Positions 17,326 to 24,805 of a stretch of 64,000 nt of DNA are shown here, piece after piece; position 1 is the first letter of the stretch; each line of letters starts with the position of its first letter. The notes under the pieces were generated by a model that saw only the letters and a program-made list of their open reading frames with translations, made no database searches and was not told where the DNA came from. Position numbers and translations under genes: made by a program. The stretch is from Corynebacterium aurimucosum (GTDB lineage Bacteria > Actinomycetota > Actinomycetes > Mycobacteriales > Mycobacteriaceae), in contig NZ_CP047048.1 in assembly GCF_030408555.1 (NCBI RefSeq), positions 2,170,001 to 2,234,000 on the forward strand, in the 5' to 3' direction.

Positions 17326-18431
17326 AATGCCCTCCTTCGGGTCATGACGATGGCGATGAAGAACGGCACGCCCAGAAGCGAGGTGACGATGCCAATGGGG
17401 ATGGCCAGCCCGGGCTTAATCAGGAGGCTTAGCGCGTGGGCGGCGCACATCACCGCCGCGCCCGCGGCCATGGAGGCCGGCACGAAGTAGCGCTGGTCCT
17501 CGCCTACCAACATGCGTGCGATGTGCGGGCCCACCAGGCCGATAAATCCGATGATGCCGGCAAAAGCCACGGTGGTTGCCGCGACGAGTGAGACCACGAC
17601 GAGAACAATCACGCGCAGGCGGGAAGTGTTGATGCCGAGGGCGGTGGCGCGGGCGTCGCCAAGCCGCAACGCCGTCAGCCGCCACGACAGCGCCCCCAGG
17701 ATGGGAATCGCCACCGCAAGCACGCCGGCCAGCACGGCGTTGGCCTGCCAGCTAGCGCGGGTGAGGGAACCCATGGACCAGAAAACGATCTGCTGGAGAG
17801 CCTCGCTAGAAGAGCGGTATTGGATGAGCGCCAACATGGCCTGGAAGAAGAAGACGAGGCCGATACCGAGCAGCACCATCGTCTCGGACTTCGCACCGCG
17901 GATGACGGCGGCGACGACGATGATGGCCGTGGCCAGCGCCGCCGACAGCCACGCGATGAGCGCGAGGTTGAACTGCGGCTGGGCCAGGAGCTGCCACCGC
18001 AGAACGATGGCGCTGGCCCCGCCGAAAGCAGCCGCCGCGGAGATGCCGAGGGTAAAAGGCTCCGCCAGCGGATTATCCAGGATGGTCTGCATCTGCGCGC
18101 CAGCCAGTGACAGGCTAGCCCCGATGAGCAGCGCCATGACGGCCATAGGCAGGCGCAGGCTCCACAGGACTGTACGCGTTTGCTTGTCGACGCCTCCCGG
18201 GTCCACCATCCCCCGCAGCACCTGCCCCGTGGTGAGGTCGATGGCGCCAACGATCACGCTCACGACGAAGGCGGCGAGTGCTACGGCGATAAGCCCGGCG
18301 ACGATGGCGATGCGGCGGCGGGTCACGCGGGAATGTTCGTGTGCGAGGGCCTCCACAGGAAGTTCCGCGGTTTCTGCGCGCGTGGTTCGTTCAGGGTTTG
18401 CCGTGCGCGTGGTTGATGTGAGAATGCTCAT
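17316..18431 (-). CDS. Iron-siderophore ABC transporter permease (FecCD family)
   Basis: A 371-residue permease with ~9-10 helices and FecCD motifs (GASLSLAGAQMQTILDNPLAEPFTLGIS; ITVAFAGIIGFIGLVGPHIARMLVGEDQR-type cytoplasmic loop that contacts the ATPase). ATG 18431 was chosen as it lies 2 nt after the binding-protein stop; the longer open frame to 18602 only shadows that gene. A single permease gene suggests a homodimer, unlike FecC/FecD pairs. The N-terminus is long, polar and cytoplasmic (residues 1-40). Confidence 0.93.
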   Translation of the reverse strand: MSILTSTTRTANPERTTRAETAELPVEALAHEHSRVTRRRIAIVAGLIAVALAAFVVSVIVGAIDLTTGQVLRGMVDPGGVDKQTRTVLWSLRLPMAVMALLIGASLSLAGAQMQTILDNPLAEPFTLGISAAAAFGGASAIVLRWQLLAQPQFNLALIAWLSAALATAIIVVAAVIRGAKSETMVLLGIGLVFFFQAMLALIQYRSSSEALQQIVFWSMGSLTRASWQANAVLAGVLAVAIPILGALSWRLTALRLGDARATALGINTSRLRVIVLVVVSLVAATTVAFAGIIGFIGLVGPHIARMLVGEDQRYFVPASMAAGAAVMCAAHALSLLIKPGLAIPIGIVTSLLGVPFFIAIVMTRRRALWT

Positions 18432-18433
18432 GA

Positions 18434-19642
18434 CTAGTTGGTGCTGAAGAAGGTTCCGTCGCCGGGGACGGGCGAGTATTTCTCTTGGGCTTCGGCCCAT
18501 TCTTGCTGAACGTTGACGTCTGCGTAGTCCTCCGGGTGGAGCCACGCGGCGATCTGGAGGAGCGCCAGGTAGTTGAAGGGCGAGTTGTAGAACTGGTGCC
18601 ACAGGCCGTGGAGGTTGTGCTCCTTGACGGCAGAGAGGTCCTCAAAACCAGGTTGGACGCTGGCCAGCGTCTTGGCGCTGTCGTGGGCATCCTTTTCGCT
18701 GATGCCATAGCCAGTAGCGGCGAAACCGGTGTGGCCCCTTGCGTTATCCACCTTGGTGGACCAGTCACCGCCGGTGGCGATGACCATGTCGGGATCGACA
18801 TCGATGACCTTCTCCGGGGTCAGTGCGCCGGACTCGCCCTCGATGATGCCATCTGCCACGTTCTTTCCGCCGGCGACGTTGACCAGTTCAGAAATGTTGG
18901 AGTCATTCCACGAGCCGCAGCAATCTGAGATACCTGCTGCACGCCACACGAAGGTGGACGGCTTATCCTGCGCCTTCTTTGCGCGCTCAGTTACCAGGTC
19001 AACGTTCTTTTGCCAGTCTGCGATGAACTCCTCCGCGCGGTCCTCGTGGCCGAAGATATCGGCGAAGATTTCCATGGTGGGCACGGTGTTCTCCAAGGGC
19101 TTGGAACGGAAGTCTGTGACGGCATAGGTCAGGCCAGCCTGGTCCAGCTTGTCGGTGAGCCCGGCGGTCTGGGAGGCCTCATATTGATCCTTGGAGAGCA
19201 CGATGAGGTCCGGGTCGAGGCTGATGAGCTCCTCCACGGTGACGTCACCCTTGGTGAAGCCGCCGATTTCCGGCAGCTCGTTGACTTTGGGCGTGGTCTT
19301 TTCCAGCTCGCGGTAGTAGTCGGGCACATTCTGCTTCAGGTCCGATCCGATGGCCACGACCTTGTCCAGCGGGTCTTCCTTGTTGAGGATGCCGGTGGCA
19401 AAGACACTGCGGCCCTCTCCCAGGATGACGCGTTCCGGCGCGTGGTCCAGCTCCACCTGGCGGCCGGCAAGGTCTGTGAAACTCACAGCAGCAGTCCCGG
19501 CCTGCTCGCTGCCAGCACCGGCATTGTCGGCGGCACAGCCCGCCAGCGCGCCGGCCAGCGCCGCCACCATGGCGCACGCCCCTACCACTCGCCCGGTGCG
19601 TGGACGGGATGCCTGACCTGCAGGCGTCGATACGTGAAGCAC
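18434..19642 (-). CDS. Iron-siderophore ABC transporter substrate-binding lipoprotein
   Basis: A 402-residue extracytoplasmic solute-binding protein of the FecB/FepB cluster. The signal peptide is long with a lipobox-like LAGCA. The periplasmic-binding fold follows: VELDHAPERVILGEGRS, a helical backbone, GGKNVADGIIEGESGALTPE, and IDVDPDMVIATGG. It captures a ferric complex at the cell surface; the ligand is unknown. First gene of the three-gene importer, under a DtxR-like box ~55 bp upstream. Confidence 0.92.
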   Translation of the reverse strand: MLHVSTPAGQASRPRTGRVVGACAMVAALAGALAGCAADNAGAGSEQAGTAAVSFTDLAGRQVELDHAPERVILGEGRSVFATGILNKEDPLDKVVAIGSDLKQNVPDYYRELEKTTPKVNELPEIGGFTKGDVTVEELISLDPDLIVLSKDQYEASQTAGLTDKLDQAGLTYAVTDFRSKPLENTVPTMEIFADIFGHEDRAEEFIADWQKNVDLVTERAKKAQDKPSTFVWRAAGISDCCGSWNDSNISELVNVAGGKNVADGIIEGESGALTPEKVIDVDPDMVIATGGDWSTKVDNARGHTGFAATGYGISEKDAHDSAKTLASVQPGFEDLSAVKEHNLHGLWHQFYNSPFNYLALLQIAAWLHPEDYADVNVQQEWAEAQEKYSPVPGDGTFFSTN

Positions 19643-19697
19643 AATTTCTCCTTCAAACTTTCGTCTTGCGGTCTGTCCGGAGGTTCATACTACACAG

Positions 19698-19716
19698 TCA
19701 GGTAAGGCTACCCAAA
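19698..19716. promoter_or_regulatory. DtxR-like iron box upstream of the siderophore importer
   Basis: TCAGGTAAGGCTACCCAAA matches the DtxR consensus at about 14 of 19 positions. Position and operon content both support iron-dependent repression. Confidence 0.65.
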
Positions 19717-19761
19717 GCTGTCATAGGGTAGGCAATGCTCTTTCTAATTTATGCGGAGCGT

Positions 19762-19800
19762 AAAAAGGCCCCACCCCAGGCATTCCCCAAGGCAGGGCCT
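19762..19800 (-). terminator. Terminator of the DUF3618 gene
   Basis: Read on the minus strand: AGGCCCTGCC, loop, GGTGGGGCCT (ten pairs including two G-T), then TTTTTA. Confidence 0.78.
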
Positions 19801-19837
19801 CTCTGCGCGCAGTCGCGCCCACTGGCGCGCGCCCGCG

Positions 19838-20116
19838 CTAGCGACGCTCAGCGAGCAGGCGCTGCAGCTCCTTGATATCGGACTTACGGCGCTTGGAGCG
19901 GAAGACGGAAAAAGCGATGAGGCCTACGACGGCCGCGCCAACGCCGGCGAGCGCCATCTGCACATTGCGCTCCTGCAGCTTCTGGGTTGCCGCGCCCTTA
20001 GCATCCTCGACGAAGTTCTGCGGCTTGCTGCGATCAGCGAGCTCATCCAAGGTACTAGCCAGCTGACGGCGGGTGCGCTCGATGTCGCGCTGGATATCAT
20101 CAATGTTGCGTGCCAC
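19838..20116 (-). CDS. DUF3618 domain small membrane protein
   Basis: 92 residues. The N-terminal DUF3618 motif IDDIQRDIERTRRQLASTLDELADR is followed by one transmembrane helix (MALAGVGAAVVGLIAFSVF) and a basic tail RSKRRKSD. The family is widespread in actinobacteria, often near Alr/phage-holin-like proteins; its function is unknown. It stands alone here, divergent from bcp. Confidence 0.88.
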   Translation of the reverse strand: MARNIDDIQRDIERTRRQLASTLDELADRSKPQNFVEDAKGAATQKLQERNVQMALAGVGAAVVGLIAFSVFRSKRRKSDIKELQRLLAERR

Positions 20117-20301
20117 GTGAATCTCCTGAATTTTGACTTCGTTCGGTGTTGTTGCGGTTAGCTTCTATCTAACCGTTGTGGTTCTAACGTGGACATTCTA
20201 CATTGACCGCCAGCGTGTCTGCAGAGTCGGTCAACGTTTATCTCACCCACGCTGCACCGAGTGAACATCGATGAGCGAAAGAGCCCTTGAACAGAGCACG
20301 G

Positions 20302-20307
20302 TAAGGT
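20302..20307 (+). promoter_or_regulatory. -10 hexamer TAAGGT, leaderless start of bcp
   Basis: TAAGGT ends 7 nt before the bcp ATG; no Shine-Dalgarno sequence. Confidence 0.4.
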
Positions 20308-20314
20308 AGACACC

Positions 20315-20785
20315 ATGACTGAAGCACAACGACTGTCCGTAGGGGACAAAGCCCCCGCTTTTTCCTTGAGCGATGATGCCGGCAACACCGTGAGCCTGAG
20401 CGACTACGCCGGCCAGCGCGTCGTGGTTTATTTCTACCCGCGCGCCAACACCCCTGGCTGCACGAAGGAAGCCTGCGACTTCCGCGACAGCCTGGAACAA
20501 CTCAATGGCATGAACATCGCCGTGGTGGGAATCTCCCCTGACAAGCCCGAGGCACTGGCGAAGTTCCGCGAGGACCACGAGCTGAATTTCCCGTTGCTGT
20601 CTGACCCCGACAAGGAGGTCATGACGGCTTATGCTGCTTTCGGCGAGAAGAAAAACTACGGCAAGATCGTCCAGGGTGTTATCCGCTCTACCTTCCTCGT
20701 CGAGGAAGACGGCACGATCGGCCAGGCCATGTACAACGTCAAGGCCACCGGCCACGTCGCACGCGTGCTCAAGGGGCTCAACTAG
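20315..20785 (+). CDS. bcp: Thiol peroxidase Bcp (peroxiredoxin Q)
   Basis: A 156-residue thioredoxin-dependent peroxiredoxin that reduces H2O2 and organic peroxides. The catalytic motif is YPRANTPGCTKEACDFRD: peroxidatic Cys in PGC, resolving Cys five residues later. Thioredoxin fold strands and the C-terminal FLVEEDGTIGQAMYNVKATGHVARVL are as expected. It lies 3 nt upstream of the TetR/FasR gene, so the two may be cotranscribed. Confidence 0.96.
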   Translation: MTEAQRLSVGDKAPAFSLSDDAGNTVSLSDYAGQRVVVYFYPRANTPGCTKEACDFRDSLEQLNGMNIAVVGISPDKPEALAKFREDHELNFPLLSDPDKEVMTAYAAFGEKKNYGKIVQGVIRSTFLVEEDGTIGQAMYNVKATGHVARVLKGLN

Positions 20786-20788
20786 GCC

Positions 20789-21427
20789 GTGGAATCTAGC
20801 TCGAAGTCACCGGAGATTCTGGTCCCTAGGCGCCGCCCAGCGCAGGCACGCAGCCGGGCCAAGTATGACCGGATTTTGTCCTGCGCGCGTCAGACGCTCG
20901 TGGACCATGGCTTTGAGTCTTTTACCTTCGACGAGGTCTCGCGCCGCGCGGAAGTACCGATTGGCACGCTCTACCAGTACTTTGCCAACAAGTACGTGCT
21001 GATCTGCGAGCTCGACCGCCAAGACACCGCCGCAATGCAGGCGGAGGTCGAGCGTTTTTCCCAGCGCGTGCCGGCCCTGCAGTGGCCGGACTTCCTGGAA
21101 GAATTCATCGACCGTATGGCCCGCGTCTGGCGCAACGACCCCTCTCGCCGCGCGGTGTGGCACGCCGTGCAGTCCACACCCGCGACCCGCGCCACGGCCG
21201 CCGACACGGAGCTCAGCCTGCTCAAGCCCATCGCGGAAATCATCGAGCCTCTTGCCCAGGGCATGGACGCCGACGCCCGAGTGGAAATCGCCGCCTTCCT
21301 CGTCCACACCGTGGTGTCCTTGCTCAACTACAGCACCATGCGCTCCGAGGAGAGCTTCGATGGCGTGGTGGAAGAGATTAAGCGCATGCTCATCGCCTAC
21401 CTCTTCGCCATCGCGACCAGCGCCTAG
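20789..21427 (+). CDS. fasR: TetR-family regulator, probable FasR
   Basis: A 212-residue TetR repressor. The HTH is near residues 20-66 (SRAKYDRILSCARQTLVDHG, FDEVSRRAEVPIGTLYQYFANK) with a helical ligand domain after it. In C. glutamicum the TetR-type regulator FasR lies between bcp and acpS and represses fatty-acid synthesis genes; this gene has exactly that neighbourhood, and fas is 3.4 kb away. Assignment rests on synteny and family, not on a sequence search. GTG start; AAGGGG lies ~12 nt upstream inside the bcp end. Confidence 0.75.
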   Translation: MESSSKSPEILVPRRRPAQARSRAKYDRILSCARQTLVDHGFESFTFDEVSRRAEVPIGTLYQYFANKYVLICELDRQDTAAMQAEVERFSQRVPALQWPDFLEEFIDRMARVWRNDPSRRAVWHAVQSTPATRATAADTELSLLKPIAEIIEPLAQGMDADARVEIAAFLVHTVVSLLNYSTMRSEESFDGVVEEIKRMLIAYLFAIATSA

Positions 21428-21440
21428 GTCATGGCGTGGG

Positions 21441-21872
21441 TTATGGCGTGTGCCGCGAAAGGTGCACGGTAGCGGTGGCGTAGTCACCATCGTGGCTGAT
21501 CGACAACGCCGTAGAAAAATCCCCCAGGGATTCCCGCGCGAGCCGGGCAATCTCCCCGCGCAGTTCAACTGCCACGCGCCCCCACGCATCCGGGCGGACC
21601 TCAATCTCGGCCCAGTCCACGGCCTCCTCCGCCAGGACCGGCGGGCGCCCGTAGAGCGCTTGCGACCACGCCTTGATGAAGGCCTCCTTCGCTGCCCAGC
21701 GCCCCGCGAAGTGCTGCGCGCGGGCAGCACCGATTAGCCCACGAGCCCGCGCCACGCGCAGCTCGGAGGCGCTGAAGACCCGCGCAAAACGTGTGCCGGG
21801 AAGCTCCAATTGCTGGGCAAAGGACGGAATGTGCACCAAGTCGGTGCCCACGCTCACGCCACTCATAGTCAT
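21441..21872 (-). CDS. acpS: Holo-[acyl-carrier-protein] synthase
   Basis: A 143-residue 4'-phosphopantetheinyl transferase that loads the ACP serine. The AcpS motifs are VGTDLVHI (metal-binding Asp) and HFAGRWAAKEAFIKAW (catalytic Glu). In mycobacteria and corynebacteria AcpS modifies type I FAS, whose gene is upstream on the same strand, separated here by a sugar ABC importer. A -10-like TAAGCT sits 7 nt upstream of the ATG (21880-21885), suggesting its own leaderless promoter. Convergent with the FasR-like gene (13 bp apart). Confidence 0.94.
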   Translation of the reverse strand: MTMSGVSVGTDLVHIPSFAQQLELPGTRFARVFSASELRVARARGLIGAARAQHFAGRWAAKEAFIKAWSQALYGRPPVLAEEAVDWAEIEVRPDAWGRVAVELRGEIARLARESLGDFSTALSISHDGDYATATVHLSRHTP

Positions 21873-21902
21873 GCAGACCAGCTTAGTTGCGCCAACCGTG
21901 GT

Positions 21903-22655
21903 CTAGCGCGCCAGCTCCTGCTTGAGCTCCTCCAATTCGTCGCCGCCGGCCATCCACTGGGTCAGCTCCGGCAGCGTGACCTCCTCCTTGGAAGCGTCGA
22001 GAGACATCTGCCCCACCGTGAGCACGATGAAGTGATCGCCCACGAGGTAGGCGTGTTGCGGGTTGTGCGTAATAAACACCACGCCCATGCCGCGTTCGCG
22101 GGCGGCGTCGATAAAGCGCAGCACCATGCCTGATTGCTTCACGCCGAGCGCGGCGGTGGGCTCATCCAGGATGATGTAGCGCGCGCCGAAGTAGATGGCG
22201 CGGGCAATGGCGACCACCTGGCGCTGGCCACCGGAGAGGGCGGAGAGTTCCACGGAGACATCGCCAAGCTCAATGCCCATCTCGGACAACTGCTCGTGCG
22301 TAATGCGCTTCATTTCCTCCTCACGCAAGCTCCCCAGCGCCCCGGTGAGCTCTTGGCCTAGGAAGAAGTTACGCCACACAGACAGCGAGGGCACTAGCGC
22401 CAAATCCTGGTACACGGTGGCAATTCCGGCATCGAGGGAATCGCGCGGACTCGTGAGATTCACCTCTTCCCCATCGACGGTGATAGTGCCGCCGGTGGGC
22501 TGGTTGAGGCCGGCGAGGATTTTAATCAGCGTGGATTTACCCGCGCCGTTATCACCCAGCACGCAGGTCACTGCGCCTTCCTTGACGCGGAGGTTGATAC
22601 CGCGCAGGGCGTGGAAGTTGCCAAATGTTTGGGAAATATCGTGCAACTCAATCAT
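21903..22655 (-). CDS. Sugar ABC transporter, ATP-binding protein
   Basis: A 250-residue single-cassette ATPase: Walker A LGDNGAGKSTLI, signature VELSALSGGQRQVVAIARA, Walker B YIILDEPTAALGVKQ, switch His ITHNPQH. It resembles FrcA/RbsA-half proteins of CUT2 importers. ATG 22655 was chosen as it follows the permease stop by 2 nt; the longer frame to 22949 only shadows the permease. Third gene of a complete importer. Confidence 0.9.
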   Translation of the reverse strand: MIELHDISQTFGNFHALRGINLRVKEGAVTCVLGDNGAGKSTLIKILAGLNQPTGGTITVDGEEVNLTSPRDSLDAGIATVYQDLALVPSLSVWRNFFLGQELTGALGSLREEEMKRITHEQLSEMGIELGDVSVELSALSGGQRQVVAIARAIYFGARYIILDEPTAALGVKQSGMVLRFIDAARERGMGVVFITHNPQHAYLVGDHFIVLTVGQMSLDASKEEVTLPELTQWMAGGDELEELKQELAR

Positions 22656-22657
22656 GG

Positions 22658-23716
22658 TTATCGCTTCCTCGTAAAGTTGGCCACGGAAGTGTTCGTGAGC
22701 ACGGCAAAGAGCAGCATCGCGCCGAGGAAGAACTTGAACCAGTCGGGGTTCCAGCCGGCGTACACGATGCCCTGGTTGGTCATGCCGAAAATAAGCGCGC
22801 CGATGGCGGTGCCCACCGCGGTACCGCGCCCGCCGGTCATGGAGCAGCCTCCAATGACCGCAGCGATGATGTAGAGGAACTCGTTGCCAATACCCTGGCC
22901 GGCCTGGATGGAATCGAAGGCAAAAAGGGTGTGCATGCCCACGAACCACGCTGCAAATCCGACGAGCATGAACAGCGCCACCTTGACGCGGCGCACGGGA
23001 ACGCCGACGGCGCGGGCGGCTTCATCGTCACCGCCGACGGCAAAGACCCAGTTTCCCCAGCGCGTCTTGTAGAGCACCCACGAGGCGATGGCGACGAAGA
23101 GGATCCACCAGATGACGGTGGCGCGGATGCTCAAGCTGCCGATGTGGATGGTGCCGGAAAAAATGACGCGGGCAGAATCGAAGCCTTCCATGTCCGAAAT
23201 GGTGGGGGTGGCCACCTGGCCGGTGACCAGCTTGGTAATCGCCAGGTTGAGACCCTGCAGCATAAGGAAGGCCGCCAGAGTAATAAGGAAGGAGTCGATC
23301 TTGGTGCGCACCACCAGGAAGCCGTTGAGCGCACCGATGGCCAGTGCGGTCAGCAGGGAAAGGCCCACGCCCACCCACGAGTTGAGGTGGAAGTTGTAGT
23401 TGAGCATGGTGGCCACGAGCGCCGCGGAGGTCACCGCCACGCCGGAGGACAAATCAAACTCATTACCAATCATGAGCAGGCCCACCGCCAGAGCCACGAT
23501 GCCCAACGTGGAGCTGGCGTAAAGCACCGTGGAGAAGGCCTCCACCGAGCGGAAGGCGGGCGCCACGATCATGAAAAGGACGAAGATGACCACCGCGCCG
23601 AGCAAGCTGGCCAGTTCCGGACGGCGGATGAAGCGCGCGAAGCCGCTGCGGCGGGTCAGGCGGGTATCGGCGGGGGTTGATTGCGCCTCGTCTGATGCAG
23701 TCGTGGCTTCGCTCAT
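22658..23716 (-). CDS. Sugar ABC transporter permease (CUT2/RbsC type)
   Basis: A 352-residue permease with ~9-10 helices. Family motifs are MIGNEFDLSSGVAVTSAALVATML, ALAIGALNGFLVVRTKIDSFLITLAAFLMLQGLN, and IIAAVIGGCSMTGGRGTAVGTAIGALIFGM. A charged N-terminus precedes the first helix. It overlaps the binding-protein stop region by 4 nt (ATGA-type), so translation is coupled. Substrate class is ribose/fructose/inositol-like by family; the exact sugar is unknown. Confidence 0.92.
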   Translation of the reverse strand: MSEATTASDEAQSTPADTRLTRRSGFARFIRRPELASLLGAVVIFVLFMIVAPAFRSVEAFSTVLYASSTLGIVALAVGLLMIGNEFDLSSGVAVTSAALVATMLNYNFHLNSWVGVGLSLLTALAIGALNGFLVVRTKIDSFLITLAAFLMLQGLNLAITKLVTGQVATPTISDMEGFDSARVIFSGTIHIGSLSIRATVIWWILFVAIASWVLYKTRWGNWVFAVGGDDEAARAVGVPVRRVKVALFMLVGFAAWFVGMHTLFAFDSIQAGQGIGNEFLYIIAAVIGGCSMTGGRGTAVGTAIGALIFGMTNQGIVYAGWNPDWFKFFLGAMLLFAVLTNTSVANFTRKR

Positions 23717-24708
23717 CGCAGGCCTGCCTTAGCGGATTCGGAGATGATGTCCACGTTGGTGGAATCCACGAAGGAGGGGCCGGTGTACACGGGGCGTCCG
23801 CCGCCCATGGTGGAACCGTTGCGGTGTGCCAACCACAGCGAGTCGACGGCAAGGTAGCCCTGCATATAGGGCTGCTGATCGACGGCCCACTGGATACGCT
23901 TATCCGCAATGGCGTCGACAAGCTCGGCGTTGGTGTCGAAGGTGGAGACCTTGGCCTCGGAGGCGGCGTCAGCAACCGCGTCGGCGGAGCGCATGGCCAC
24001 GGAGGCCTGCAGCGCCATGACCCAGTCAATGGACGGGTCCTGGCTCAGCTTCGCGTTGATGGTGGACTGCGCGGTGGTGAGATCCTTGCCGTTGACGTAC
24101 AGGATCTCAACCTCGCCGTTGTCCAGCCCGTCCTTCACGCCGGCACAGCGCGACTCCTGCGAGGAGTTGCCCTGCTCGTGGATGACGCACAGTACGTGCT
24201 TGGCGCCATCGTCTTTGAGGCGCTCGCCGGCCTTGGTGCCGGCTACCTTTTCCTCTTGGCCGAAGAAGGCGCTCATGCCGTATTTCTGGTAATCATCCAT
24301 GCCGGCGTTAAGCCCCACGGTGGGGATGCCAGCATCCACGGCCTTCTTGGCCACCGGTCCAATCGCCCCAGCGTTGGGCATGGTCACGGCGATGCCATCC
24401 ACCCCGGAGTCGATGGCGGACTGGACCAAGTTTGCCTGGTTGGGCGCTTCCGGGTCGGAAGAGTAACGCAACTCGATATTGTCCTTGCGCGCGGCGTCCT
24501 CCGCGCCCTTACGCACGAGATCCCAGTACGTATCACCTGGTGCGCCATGGGAAATCATGGCAACGACAAGACGCTCGGTGTCGACGCCACCGGCTAGCTC
24601 ACCGTCAGCTTCGGGACGGGGCGCACCACCGGTGGCGGAGCAGGCGGCAAGAAGGGTGGCAGCGGCTACCGAAATAAGGCCTAGTAGTGGCTTCTTAGCT
24701 TTATTCAC
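23713..24708 (-). CDS. Sugar ABC transporter substrate-binding lipoprotein
   Basis: A ~331-residue Peripla_BP_4-type binding protein. From the GTG at 24708 it begins NKAKKPLLGLISVAAATLLAACS, a lipoprotein signal with lipobox LAAC; a TTG at 24744 would add 12 polar residues. The binding fold shows VVAMISHGAPGDTYWDLVRK, SGVDGIAVTMPNAGAI, and TFDTNAELVDAIADKRIQWAVDQQPYMQGYL. Ribose/fructose-binding proteins are the closest type I can name. First gene of the importer, ~100 bp downstream of fas on the same strand. Confidence 0.9.
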   Translation of the reverse strand: MNKAKKPLLGLISVAAATLLAACSATGGAPRPEADGELAGGVDTERLVVAMISHGAPGDTYWDLVRKGAEDAARKDNIELRYSSDPEAPNQANLVQSAIDSGVDGIAVTMPNAGAIGPVAKKAVDAGIPTVGLNAGMDDYQKYGMSAFFGQEEKVAGTKAGERLKDDGAKHVLCVIHEQGNSSQESRCAGVKDGLDNGEVEILYVNGKDLTTAQSTINAKLSQDPSIDWVMALQASVAMRSADAVADAASEAKVSTFDTNAELVDAIADKRIQWAVDQQPYMQGYLAVDSLWLAHRNGSTMGGGRPVYTGPSFVDSTNVDIISESAKAGLR

Positions 24709-24805
24709 CCTTGCATGGTGCCCCAGATTGGGGGACTTCTCCAACCCGCCTGACCTGCTTCTTTATCGTTCCAGAGGGGACACGCTGGGGATACTCTAGC
24801 GCCTG

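Noticed and set aside
22625..23680. Open frame of 351 codons antisense to the sugar permease
   Set aside because: His/Glu/Asp/Gly-rich shadow of hydrophobic codons on the other strand; the permease is clearly real.
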